64,000 bases of DNA from Streptomyces montanisoli. GTDB lineage: Bacteria > Actinomycetota > Actinomycetes > Streptomycetales > Streptomycetaceae. The position numbers were made by a program, and so were the translations under genes. Of the stretch, positions 1 through 7,469 are shown one piece after another. Location of the stretch: the NCBI RefSeq assembly GCF_017813245.1, contig NZ_JAGIQL010000015.1, forward strand, positions 1-64,000, in the 5' to 3' direction. The notes beneath the pieces are model-generated. The model saw nothing but the letters and a program-made list of their open reading frames with translations, did not search any database and was not told the origin of the DNA. Within the stretch, counting starts at the first letter, position 1; each line of letters starts with the position of its first letter.

Positions 1-384
1 CGCGCGTGCCCCGATCCGCGCCTGCGGCTGAGCGCCGGTCCGCGGCGGGCCGCCGCGCCGGATCGTGGCGTCAGCCGGGTGGACCGCAGGCCCCGCCCGT
101 CGGCGGCTCTGACCGGCCGGTCGGCGGGGCGTCGCGTAGCGGTTGGGGGGCTGCGCCCGCAGATCCCCGCGACCATTGTGGCTCCGGGCGGCTGCCTGGG
201 GCCGCAGGCGGTGCTGTTGCCCGGTGCAAGCCGAATGGGGCGCCACAGGCGATGGGTGGCCCCCGTCCGGCCGAGCGGGGACCGGCCGGCAGTCGCGCCG
301 GATCGCAGGGGCGGGGTGGCCGGGGCGACGGCTCGGGCGGCACGGCGGCGCCCCGTGGCGCGGTGGGCGGACCGGCCGGGCCGG
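1..384. other. No gene recognised downstream of the SpoIIE-phosphatase gene
   Basis: This is very GC-rich sequence between the window edge and the stop codon of the minus-strand phosphatase gene. Open frames on both strands translate to Gly/Ala/Arg/Pro-rich peptides without recognisable motifs, as expected of non-coding high-GC DNA. I see no terminator with a clear stem and T-run and no RNA gene. A gene entering from the left edge cannot be excluded. Confidence 0.5.
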
Positions 385-3144
385 TCAGGTCGGGTGTGTT
401 GCCGGGTGGGGCTGGGCCGGCTGCGGTGGGTGGTAGCCGGGTGGTAGTGGCTGTTCCGCCCAGATGATCTTGCCGTCGCGCGTGTACCTGGTGCCCCAGC
501 GTTCGGCGAGCTGCGCCACCAGGAACATGCCCCTGCCGCCCTCGTCGGTCGCGGCCGCGTGGCCGAGGTGCGGGGCCGTGCTGCTGGCGTCCGACACCTC
601 GCTGATCAGGCGGCGGTCCAGCAGCAGCCGCACTGTGATCGGCCCGTCCGCGTACCGGATGGCGTTGGTGACGAGCTCGCTGAGGATCAGCTCCGTCGTG
701 AAGCCCGTCTCCCGCAGCCCCCACTCCTCGAGCCTCGCCGCCACGGCCGCGCGCACCCGCGCGACCGCCGCCGGGTCGCTCGGCACCTCCCAGCGCGCCA
801 CCCGCCCGGGCGGCACCGCGCGCGTGCGCGCCACGAGCAGCGCGGTGTCGTCCGCCGAACGGCCGGGGAGCAGCGCGTCGAGCACCGTGCGGCACACCTC
901 CTCCGGGCCGCCGCGGGCGACGGCCAGCGTCCGCGCCAGGCGCGTCAGGCCCTCGTCGATGTCGCGTCCGCGCTCCTCCACCAGGCCGTCGGTGTACAGC
1001 ACCAGCTGGCTGCCCTCCTCCACCACCACCTCCGCCGCCTCGAACGGCTGGCCGCCCACGCCGAGCGGCGGCCCCGCGGGCAGGTCGAGGAAGCGCACCG
1101 CGCCGTCCGGGCCGATCAGGGCCGGCGGCAGGTGCCCGGCACGCGCCATGGTGAAGCGCCGCCCGACGGGGTCGTACACCGCGTACAGGCACGTCGCGCC
1201 GACGATCCCCTCGTCGGAGTCGGGCGGCCCGCCCTCCTGGTCCATGCGGTCGGCGAGCTCGTCCATGTGCGCCAGCAGCTCGTCCGGCGGAAGGTCGAGC
1301 GCCGCGAACACGTGCACCGCCGTGCGCAGCCGGCCCATGGTGACGGCCGCGTGCAGCCCCTGCCCGACCACGTCGCCCACCACGAGCGCGACCCGCGCGC
1401 CCGGCAGCGGGATGACGTCGAACCAGTCACCGCCCACGTTCTTCTGCGCCGGCAGGTAGCGGTACGCCACCTCAAGGCCGCCCTGGTCCGGCAGGCGGTT
1501 CGGCAGCAGGCTGCGCTGGAGCGCCACGGCCATGCCGTGCTCCTTGGTGAACCTGCGGGCGTTGTCGATGCACACGGCGGCCCGCGCCGCGAGCTCCTCC
1601 GCCAGCGCCAGGTCGTCCGCCTCGAAGGCGCCGGACTCCTCGTACCGCCAGAACGTCGCCACACCGAGCACCGTGTCCCGCGCGTACAAGGGGGCGGAGA
1701 TCAGCGACGTGATTCCGTGGTCCACCACGCGGTCCGCCTGCTCCTGGCCCTCCGCCCACCACTCGTTGCTGCGCCTGAGGTCGGGTTCGAGCACGGCGCG
1801 CCCGGAGGTGATGCCACGCAGCTGCGGCCCGGCGGCCAACGGCCTGTGCCTGGACCCGGTGGGGATGAGCGGATGGCCGGCGGTGACGCCGGCGGCCGAG
1901 ACGCGGCGGAACCACCGCTGAGCGCCCTCCTCGGGCTCCTCGCCGCTCAGTACCGTGTCGACGAGGTCGACGGTGGTGAAGTCGGCGAACTCGGGGACGG
2001 CCACCTCGCCCAGCTCCTCCGCCGTGCGCCGCACGTCCAGCGTGGTGCCGATGCCGATGCTCGCGTCGTACAGCAGCTTGAGCCGCCCGCTCGCCGCCTC
2101 GGCCCGCCCCGCGAGTGCCTGAAGCTCCGTCGAGTCGCGCAGCGTCGCCACGCTGCCCGGCGGCCCGCCGTCCGCGCCGGTACGCCGCTGGTTGATGGCG
2201 AGCACCCGGCCGCCCACCAGGTGCACCTCGTCGCTCGCCGCCCTGTTGTCCGCGAGCAGCTGCGCGATGGGCGGTGGCAGGCCGAGGCAGCGCACCGGCC
2301 TGCCCTGCGCGTCCTCCGGCAGGTCGAGCAGGCGCTGCGCCTCGTCGTTGGCGAGCAGCAGGGAGCCGTCGCCGTCCACGATCACCACGCCCTCGCGGGC
2401 CGCGTGCAGGACGGCGTCGTGGTGCTCGTACATCCGGGTGATCTCGGCCGGGCCGAGGCCGTGGGTCTGGCGCAGCAGCCGCCTGCTGATCAGGGCCGCG
2501 CCCGCGGTGATGACGGCGATGGCGGCGGCCGCGAGACCCAGCACGACGGGCATCTGGCGGTTGACCGTGTCGCTGACACTGCTCGTCCTGACACCGGCGC
2601 CCACCGCGCCCACCACCGAGCCGTTCGACGCCTCGACGGGGACGTAGGCGCGGTACTGGGGGCCGAGCGTGCCGGTGGTCTTGGACTGAACCGTCTGCCC
2701 CGCGAGCAGCGGCGCCATGTCCTGGTCGCTCGGCTGCCCGATCAGGCTGGGGGTGGACGACGTGAGCCGGACCCCGCGCTGGTCCACCACGGTCAGGAAG
2801 TCGACGTCGGCCCCCTGCATCGCCGCGGTCGCCTGGGGCTGCAGTTCGAGCGGCGCGTCAGGGGACGTGATCGCCGCGGCGACGCCGGGGGAGTCGGCGA
2901 ACCCCTCGGCGACGGAGAGGGAGCGGTGCGCCGCGTCCTGTGCCTCCTCGTGCTGGAGCGTGAGCACCAGCAGCGTGCCGGACGCGAGCGCGACGAGGAT
3001 CACCACGACGACCTGGAGGAAGAACATCTGGCCCACGACACTGCGCGGGCTCAGCAGCGGCCTGGCCACCGCCCGGCCGCGCCGACGCGCGCCCTCGGCC
3101 CGGTCGTGCGGCGAGGAGCGCGCCATGTGCCCATGTCGTGCCAT
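385..3144 (-). CDS. Multidomain SpoIIE-family serine phosphatase with sensor, PAS, GAF and HATPase domains
   Basis: The 919-aa protein starts with a basic stretch and a membrane segment (about residues 39-62). An extracytoplasmic Cache-like sensor region (about 65-200) and a second membrane segment (about 203-225) follow. Next are a PAS domain (about 245-340, with VVIVDGDGSLLLAN), a GAF domain (about 350-530), a PP2C/SpoIIE phosphatase domain (about 560-770, motifs GGDWFDV, GDVVGQG, YTDGLVE and DDTALLV) and an RsbW-type ATP-binding domain (about 785-895, ELVTNAIRYA). Such proteins in Streptomyces typically couple a membrane signal to partner switching with anti-sigma-factor antagonists. It lies 26 nt downstream of the alpha/beta-hydrolase gene and could be the last gene of that operon. 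No good ribosome binding site precedes the first Met; Met7 at 3126 is an alternative start. Confidence 0.9.
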   Translation of the reverse strand: MARHGHMARSSPHDRAEGARRRGRAVARPLLSPRSVVGQMFFLQVVVVILVALASGTLLVLTLQHEEAQDAAHRSLSVAEGFADSPGVAAAITSPDAPLELQPQATAAMQGADVDFLTVVDQRGVRLTSSTPSLIGQPSDQDMAPLLAGQTVQSKTTGTLGPQYRAYVPVEASNGSVVGAVGAGVRTSSVSDTVNRQMPVVLGLAAAAIAVITAGAALISRRLLRQTHGLGPAEITRMYEHHDAVLHAAREGVVIVDGDGSLLLANDEAQRLLDLPEDAQGRPVRCLGLPPPIAQLLADNRAASDEVHLVGGRVLAINQRRTGADGGPPGSVATLRDSTELQALAGRAEAASGRLKLLYDASIGIGTTLDVRRTAEELGEVAVPEFADFTTVDLVDTVLSGEEPEEGAQRWFRRVSAAGVTAGHPLIPTGSRHRPLAAGPQLRGITSGRAVLEPDLRRSNEWWAEGQEQADRVVDHGITSLISAPLYARDTVLGVATFWRYEESGAFEADDLALAEELAARAAVCIDNARRFTKEHGMAVALQRSLLPNRLPDQGGLEVAYRYLPAQKNVGGDWFDVIPLPGARVALVVGDVVGQGLHAAVTMGRLRTAVHVFAALDLPPDELLAHMDELADRMDQEGGPPDSDEGIVGATCLYAVYDPVGRRFTMARAGHLPPALIGPDGAVRFLDLPAGPPLGVGGQPFEAAEVVVEEGSQLVLYTDGLVEERGRDIDEGLTRLARTLAVARGGPEEVCRTVLDALLPGRSADDTALLVARTRAVPPGRVARWEVPSDPAAVARVRAAVAARLEEWGLRETGFTTELILSELVTNAIRYADGPITVRLLLDRRLISEVSDASSTAPHLGHAAATDEGGRGMFLVAQLAERWGTRYTRDGKIIWAEQPLPPGYHPPQPAQPHPATHPT

Positions 3145-3155
3145 ATGTCATTTTT

Positions 3156-3167
3156 ACCCACGTGGGT
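3156..3167. promoter_or_regulatory. Perfect 12-bp palindrome ACCCACGTGGGT
   Basis: This exact palindrome fills much of the 26-nt gap between the alpha/beta-hydrolase stop and the SpoIIE-phosphatase start. A run of five T lies on its plus-strand left side, the wrong side for an intrinsic terminator of the minus-strand operon, so an operator or mRNA structure is more likely. Its role is unknown. Confidence 0.35.
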
Positions 3168-3170
3168 CGC

Positions 3171-4031
3171 CTATGCGCCGCTCCCGGCCTCCCGCAGGAA
3201 CCGCAGCACCCGCGCGGGCGCGCTCTTCTCCGTCTGCTCCGCGACCGGCACGTCCCAGTACTCCGCGCCCGGCACGCACTCCTGGAGGTACCGGGCGGCC
3301 GACGGCGCGTGCGAGGTGTCCTGGCCAGGCACGATCAGCGTGGGGGCGTCCAGCGCGAGCAGGTCCTCGGGCTCGGGGCCCGGCACGGTGTCCCGGTCGA
3401 ACAGGTGGCGCGCGAGCCCCGTCACCGTCGTCGCGTACCGTTCCCCGTCCATCGCCGCGTAACGCCGCGCGAACGCGTCGTCCGTCCGCAGCACCGACAC
3501 CCAGGGGCCCACCCGCGGGTCGGCCGTGAACCCCGCGTCCGAACCGCGCGCGCGCTCCACGACCGCCTTCAGGCCCTCGCCGCGCGCGTACGCCAGGTGC
3601 TCGACGAAGCGCGCGTGCTGCCGCATCCGGTACTTCACACCGCCCGCGGGGGAGTACAGCACCATGCTGAGCACCCGGCCGGGGTGCGCGACCGCGAAAG
3701 AGGCCACCGTCGAGCACCCCACGCAGCCGCCCATCAGGTGTGCGCGCTCGATGCCCAGGTGGTCCAGGAGGCCGGCTCCCTGCGCCACGTAGTGGGCCCA
3801 CGACACGCGCTCCACCCGGCCGCCCGAGCCGCCCGACTCCCTGCGGTCGAACGTGACGCAGGTGTAGGAGCGCGACAGGTGTTCCAGCAGGTTCAGCCGC
3901 CGGTAGACGCCGACCGTGCGCCAGCTCTCCAGCGTCGAGTCGAAGCCGCCCGGCGAGAACATCAGCAGGGCCGGGCCCTGTCCGCTCACCTCGTACCTGG
4001 TGCGCAGGCCGTCGATCTCCGTGACGGGCAT
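3171..4031 (-). CDS. Alpha/beta-hydrolase fold protein with cysteine at the nucleophile position
   Basis: The 286-aa protein has the alpha/beta-hydrolase pattern: an oxyanion region near SPGGFDS (26-32), the strand FDRRESGGSGG (61-71) and a nucleophile elbow GGCVG at 101-105, which places Cys103 where Ser is usual. The expected C-terminal Gly-His motif is not apparent: the end reads VPVAEQTEK and has no late histidine. The only nearby candidate is in GQDTSHAP (about residue 230). It may therefore be a cysteine hydrolase of the dienelactone type, or not a hydrolase. The start has a GAGAGGAG ribosome binding site. It is 12 nt downstream of the PanB-like gene and clearly in the Rieske operon, so a role late in that pathway is likely. 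Substrate unknown. Confidence 0.8.
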   Translation of the reverse strand: MPVTEIDGLRTRYEVSGQGPALLMFSPGGFDSTLESWRTVGVYRRLNLLEHLSRSYTCVTFDRRESGGSGGRVERVSWAHYVAQGAGLLDHLGIERAHLMGGCVGCSTVASFAVAHPGRVLSMVLYSPAGGVKYRMRQHARFVEHLAYARGEGLKAVVERARGSDAGFTADPRVGPWVSVLRTDDAFARRYAAMDGERYATTVTGLARHLFDRDTVPGPEPEDLLALDAPTLIVPGQDTSHAPSAARYLQECVPGAEYWDVPVAEQTEKSAPARVLRFLREAGSGA

Positions 4032-4043
4032 GGCCCGCTCCTC

Positions 4044-4880
4044 TCAGTTTCCCGGAGGCGGCACGGGGATGCCGCCCGCCACCTGCCGTGCCGCCCGCAC
4101 ATCGGCCGCGTAGGCGCTGATCGCGTCCAGCGTGGTCCGCGCGACGTTCGCGTAGGTGTCCGGCGGGTCGTCCACGGCCGACGCCGCGTACCCGATGGCC
4201 GCGTGCGCCATCCGCATCCGCCCGTCCAGCCACGGGCCGCCGCCGAAGCCGCCGACCACGGGGACGGACACCGCGCCGGCGACGGCGGCGCCGGCCACCG
4301 GGCCCGAGTTGGTGAAGTTCAGCAGCACCGCGCCCGCGTCCTGAAGGCGCTTCGCCTCCGCCACCATGGCGTCCGTCATCTCGTCAGGCACCGCGTCGGC
4401 GGCCGACGGGACCGACTTGTACTCGACGCCGTAGCGCAGCGCGGTCTGCGGTGTGATGCCGAACTGCGCGAACACCGGGATGCCGGCCCGGGTGATCGCG
4501 GTGACCGCCTCGGGGAAGTCGGACGCCGCGTCGACCTTCACCATGTCGGCGCCCGCCTCCTTCACGAAGCGGATGGCCGCGCGCACCGCGCTGTCCGTGC
4601 CCTCCTGCAGCGGCCCGAACGGGAAGTCGACGCTCACCAGGGCCCGGCGCACACCGCGGCGCACCGCCTGCGCGACCGTCACCATCTGGTCCATCGTGAT
4701 CTCGAAGGGGTTGGCCTGCCCCCACAGGTTCACCCCGACCGTGTCGCCGACCGACACGATCTCCACGCCCGCGCGGTCCACGATCCGCGCGATCTGGTAG
4801 TCCCAGGCGACGACGCCGACGATCTTGCGGCCGTCGTCCTTCATCCGCTGCAGCGTGCCCGTGGTGACCTTCTCGGCCAT
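4044..4880 (-). CDS. Divergent PanB-like (ketopantoate hydroxymethyltransferase / PEP mutase superfamily) protein
   Basis: The 278-aa protein aligns by eye with 3-methyl-2-oxobutanoate hydroxymethyltransferase: TLQRMKDDGRKIVGVVAWDY at the N-terminus, AGVEIVSVGDTVG (GDS in PanB), a DFPFGPLQEG stretch and GITPQTALRYG. Several PanB hallmarks differ: the metal-site GDS is GDT, KLEGG is replaced by VKVDAAS, and the GH before GLTPQ is AQ. The GGFGGGPWLDGR stretch near the C-terminus fits the TIM-barrel superfamily. The start ATG at 4880 is the only good one, with GAGGAGAGG about 14 nt upstream. Its place between an unrecognised gene and the hydrolase gene points to C-C bond formation or cleavage on a pathway intermediate, not pantothenate synthesis. 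That is inference. Confidence 0.75.
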   Translation of the reverse strand: MAEKVTTGTLQRMKDDGRKIVGVVAWDYQIARIVDRAGVEIVSVGDTVGVNLWGQANPFEITMDQMVTVAQAVRRGVRRALVSVDFPFGPLQEGTDSAVRAAIRFVKEAGADMVKVDAASDFPEAVTAITRAGIPVFAQFGITPQTALRYGVEYKSVPSAADAVPDEMTDAMVAEAKRLQDAGAVLLNFTNSGPVAGAAVAGAVSVPVVGGFGGGPWLDGRMRMAHAAIGYAASAVDDPPDTYANVARTTLDAISAYAADVRAARQVAGGIPVPPPGN

Positions 4881-4939
4881 GGTGGCCGCACCGCCTCTCC
4901 TCGTGTGCCGTCCGTGCCCTCGTGCGTCGTCCGCGCCGC

Positions 4940-5482
4940 TCACACCCGCAGCGCGGTGAGCAGTTCGAGGACGTCGCTCTCGTCCGCCGACGGCAGCAGC
5001 ACCCGCGCGTACGGACGCAGCGCCGCGACCGCGTCCTGCGCCTCGTAGTCGATGCCGAGCACCAGGCCCGCCGTCGTGATGCCGCGCTCCCAGCAGGTCC
5101 TGCCGATCGCCGCCGCGTACGCCTCGCCCGAGTCCTCCGTCGCCAGCACGACCACCACGTCGGTGCCGGTCAGCACCTGCCGCAGCGGCGCGGGCACGCC
5201 GTCGAGCCTGCGCAGCACCGGGTCGAGCGGGTCGCCGCCCTCGCACGCGTAGAACCTGGCGTGCGCCCACTGCCGCCCCGCGACCCGTCGTGCTACGGCG
5301 ACGGCGCGCTCGTCCAGCGCGACGACGCGCGCCGCACGCGCCGGCACGATCGGCCGGTCGATGCGGAAGCGCGACTCGTACGCCGACGTCGCCCGCGCGC
5401 ACTGGCTGAGCTGCTGGTGCGCCTCCTGCTGCCGCTGCTGTGCCGGGGGCGTGGGCGCCTGACTCGTCCTGGCCACCGTCAC
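4940..5482 (-). CDS. Unrecognised 180-aa protein between the Rieske oxygenase and PanB-like genes
   Basis: I do not recognise this family. The GTG start at 5482 overlaps the Rieske gene stop in a GTGA, a strong sign of translational coupling. The N-terminal 40 residues are Gln/Ala-rich. The rest looks like an alternating alpha/beta fold: PIVPARAARVVALDERA (about 43-60), TDVVVVLATEDSGEAYAAA (about 107-125), GITTAGLVLGIDYE (about 133-146) and a final ARVLLPSADESDVLELLTAL. The two central strands loosely resemble the T4-T5 region of FtsZ/tubulin-like folds, but the glycine-rich nucleotide loop is absent, so this is only a shape similarity. No signal peptide or membrane segment is seen. Operon position implies a role with the oxygenase or PanB-like enzyme. 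Confidence 0.75.
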   Translation of the reverse strand: MTVARTSQAPTPPAQQRQQEAHQQLSQCARATSAYESRFRIDRPIVPARAARVVALDERAVAVARRVAGRQWAHARFYACEGGDPLDPVLRRLDGVPAPLRQVLTGTDVVVVLATEDSGEAYAAAIGRTCWERGITTAGLVLGIDYEAQDAVAALRPYARVLLPSADESDVLELLTALRV

Positions 5483-6765
5483 ACCGTCGTCTGACGCACG
5501 CCGGGCTGGACCGTCACCGCGTCGCGGCACGCGTCGAGGAACGACTCCGCCTGCGGCAGCACGATCGCCGCGGAGCGCACCCTGTGGTGCTCGGGGTCGA
5601 CGCCGGGGGGCGTCACCCCCTCGTCGCGCAGCGCGAGCGCCGCCTTCCGCAGCTTCTGGCGGGCCTTGATGATGCCGCTGTCCGCCGGCACCAGGCGCTC
5701 CTTGGTGCGGTCGACGACCGGCCCCATCGACTCCTGGAGCGACGCGTCCTGCATGGCGATGCCCGCGACGCCCGAGTACGTCTCGCCGCGCTTCTGTGCC
5801 TCGCGGTCGATGAGGTAGTCGTTGTCCATGTTGGCCGCGGGCCGGTAGGTGCCGGGGATGTTCTTGCTGTGCACGCCGTGCCCGTCGACCATCGCCTGGC
5901 GTTCCGTCGCGGTCAGCGCGCGCACCGGGTGGTAGTCGAACGAGTAGGCCCAGCAGTTCTCGTCGTCGATCGGCACCCAGAAGTGGCCGTGCACCGGATG
6001 GTCGCCGCGCGGCGGCACCATCGTGAAGTTGGGCATGACCCATGGTGTGATGCGCCAGTAGTACGTGCCGTCCTCGGCGTTGCGCCGCGCGCCCACGAAC
6101 AGCCCGCCCTCGGTGTCCGCGACCTCGAAGAACGGCTTCGTGTCCTTCATGTTGTACTCGTTGCCCTTGGCGCCCTTGAACAGCGGGTCGCTCTTCAGTC
6201 CGCCCGAGTGCAGGAACGTCACGTGGCTGGAGTCGATGCCGCCCTCGAAGGCCTGGAGCCAGTTGCACTGCTGCCAGCGCTTGGAGGTGTACGTCTGCTC
6301 CGCAGGGACCTGCGCGAACTCGTACTCGGGCAGCGGCGGCGTCTTCGCCGGGTCGCCCATGTACGTCCACAGCACGTCGCCGATCCTGACCAGCGGGTAC
6401 GAGGTGAGCTTCACGTTCTGGCAGAAGCTGCTGTTGTCCGCCTCCGACGGGACCTCGACGCACTGCCCCGTCACGTCGTACTTCCAGCCGTGGTACGGGC
6501 AGCGCAGCCCGGAGCCCTCGTTGCGGCCGAACCAGAGCGAGGCGCCGCGGTGCGCGCAGAACTCGTCGACGAGCCCGTACCGTCCCTCGCTGTCACGGAA
6601 GGCGACCATGCGCTCGGACAGGAGCTTCACGCGCACCGGCGGGCAGTCGTCCTCGGGCAGTTCCTCGGCGAGCATCGCCGGCATCCAGTACTGCCGGAAC
6701 ATCTCGCCCATCGCGGTCCCCGGGCCGGTCTGCGTGAGGAGCTCGTTGATGTCTTTTCTGAGCAC
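5479..6765 (-). CDS. Rieske non-haem iron oxygenase, alpha subunit (phthalate/vanillate-type)
   Basis: The 428-aa protein carries a Rieske [2Fe-2S] motif, C70-A-H72 and C89-PY-H92, and a mononuclear iron motif with D178, H181 and H186 in DSSHVTFLH. The sequence around CAHRGASLWFGR and FEGGIDSSHVTF is typical of the phthalate 4,5-dioxygenase group, which often does O-demethylation or ring hydroxylation without a beta subunit. I start it at GTG 6765, because GTGAAAGGGAA lies 5-10 nt upstream; extension to 6819 adds a Gly/Arg-rich tail with no ribosome binding site. Ferredoxin lies directly upstream and a ferredoxin reductase at 10657, so a three-component system is complete within this gene set. 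The substrate is not deducible from sequence. Confidence 0.93.
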   Translation of the reverse strand: MLRKDINELLTQTGPGTAMGEMFRQYWMPAMLAEELPEDDCPPVRVKLLSERMVAFRDSEGRYGLVDEFCAHRGASLWFGRNEGSGLRCPYHGWKYDVTGQCVEVPSEADNSSFCQNVKLTSYPLVRIGDVLWTYMGDPAKTPPLPEYEFAQVPAEQTYTSKRWQQCNWLQAFEGGIDSSHVTFLHSGGLKSDPLFKGAKGNEYNMKDTKPFFEVADTEGGLFVGARRNAEDGTYYWRITPWVMPNFTMVPPRGDHPVHGHFWVPIDDENCWAYSFDYHPVRALTATERQAMVDGHGVHSKNIPGTYRPAANMDNDYLIDREAQKRGETYSGVAGIAMQDASLQESMGPVVDRTKERLVPADSGIIKARQKLRKAALALRDEGVTPPGVDPEHHRVRSAAIVLPQAESFLDACRDAVTVQPGVRQTTV

Positions 6766-6837
6766 GGCCGTTTCCCTTTCACGTGATGGCCCGCCACCGG
6801 TGTGGCGGCAACCCTGCATTGGCGCGCGGCACAGCCG

Positions 6838-7161
6838 TCAGGGCTGATCCGGAGGGATCTCGACGGCCAGCCCGTCCAGCTCCTGCGTGACGCGGATCTG
6901 GCAGGACAGGCGGCTCGTGTCGCGCCGCTCGGAGACCGCCATGTCGAGGAGGTCGTCCTCCATGTCCCCCGGGCCTCCCACGAGGTGGGCGAACTCCTCG
7001 CCCACGTACACGTGGCAGGTCGCGCAGGAGCAGTTGCCACCGCACTCCGCGACGATCCCGGGGACCCCGTTCTTGACCGCCGCTGCCATGACGGATTCAC
7101 CGACCGTCGCGTCGACCGTGTACACACGGCCTGAGCTGTCGGTATAGGTCACCTTGGACAA
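6838..7161 (-). CDS. [2Fe-2S] ferredoxin (adrenodoxin/putidaredoxin type)
   Basis: The 107-aa protein has the adrenodoxin-type cluster pattern: C40-x5-C46-x2-C49 and C87 in LSCQIRV, with an extra Cys44 inside the loop. Its size and acidic C-terminal half are normal for electron carriers to oxygenases. I chose the TTG start at 7161, giving an MSKVTYTD N-terminus, with CGAGGG just upstream; a GTG six nt-codons on (MTYTD) is the alternative, and the long upstream extension has no ribosome binding site. It is the first gene of the minus-strand Rieske operon, 72 nt ahead of the oxygenase gene, and presumably takes electrons from the reductase at 10657. Confidence 0.9.
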   Translation of the reverse strand: MSKVTYTDSSGRVYTVDATVGESVMAAAVKNGVPGIVAECGGNCSCATCHVYVGEEFAHLVGGPGDMEDDLLDMAVSERRDTSRLSCQIRVTQELDGLAVEIPPDQP

Positions 7162-7228
7162 GATCCCTCGTGTCCTCTCGCTCGGTCGTCCCCCTGCGTG
7201 GCGGGACGCGCGGCCTCGCCGTGCGGGG

Positions 7229-7251
7229 CCGTTGGTATGTCCATTAGACCA
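7229..7251 (-). promoter_or_regulatory. Candidate GntR operator A
   Basis: On the minus strand 7242-7229 reads GGACATACCAACGG, matching the best motif copy (GGTAAGACCAATGA at 16369) at 9 of 14 positions. The core TGGT and ACCA at 7233-7236 and 7248-7251 form an inverted pair, as expected for a FadR-type dimer. It overlaps the candidate -10 element of the ferredoxin operon promoter. Confidence 0.45.
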
Positions 7252-7300
7252 GAAGGTCGCGCGACTCCACAAGCGCCCGTCGGTGGCCGTGCGGGCGCCG

Positions 7301-7330
7301 TTGACAGGCCGAAAACCCTGGCCTTAGGGT
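7301..7330 (+). promoter_or_regulatory. Promoter of bicupin 1: TTGACA-N18-TAGGGT
   Basis: A consensus -35 TTGACA (7301-7306) and -10 TAGGGT (7325-7330) are separated by 18 nt, a vegetative-type Streptomyces promoter. The predicted transcript starts near 7337, about 130 nt ahead of the bicupin ATG. Operator B overlaps the -10 element and start site. Confidence 0.6.
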
Positions 7331-7341
7331 CCTACCAATGC
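7328..7341 (+). promoter_or_regulatory. Candidate GntR operator B
   Basis: GGTCCTACCAATGC matches the 16369 motif copy at 10 of 14 positions, including the ACCAATG core. It overlaps the 3' half of the -10 element and the expected transcription start, a typical repressor position. Confidence 0.5.
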
Positions 7342-7469
7342 GCCGCCGTGGCACCCCCACCGGAGAAGAAGTTCCGGCGAGGTGCGCAGGAGAGGTCCGT
7401 GAGGGACCGTCCCGCGGCGCCGCCGGCCCCCTCCCGCGGGGCCCGGTACGACGACAGGGAGGGCCCCGC

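Larger units (their letters stand above)
7162..7469. promoter_or_regulatory. Divergent regulatory region between ferredoxin/Rieske operon and bicupin 1
   Basis: This 308-nt gap separates two divergent transcription units. It holds a good plus-strand promoter, a weaker minus-strand promoter candidate (TTGTGG at 7272-7267, TCTAAT at 7248-7243, 18-nt spacer), and two copies of the motif shared with other promoters of this gene set. The last 130 nt before bicupin 1 show no further structure that I can interpret. Confidence 0.6.

Noticed and set aside
3156..3167. ACCCACGTGGGT as an intrinsic terminator
   Set aside because: The T-run is on the wrong side for transcription of the minus-strand operon, and the site lies upstream of a closely spaced gene.
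559..3462. A 967-aa plus-strand open frame opposite the SpoIIE-phosphatase gene
   Set aside because: The translation is Arg/His/Gly-rich with no motif; it is the mirror of a high-GC gene with strong third-position bias.
4940..5482. The 180-aa protein as an FtsZ/tubulin homologue
   Set aside because: Only two strands look alike and the GGGTGT/S nucleotide loop is missing.
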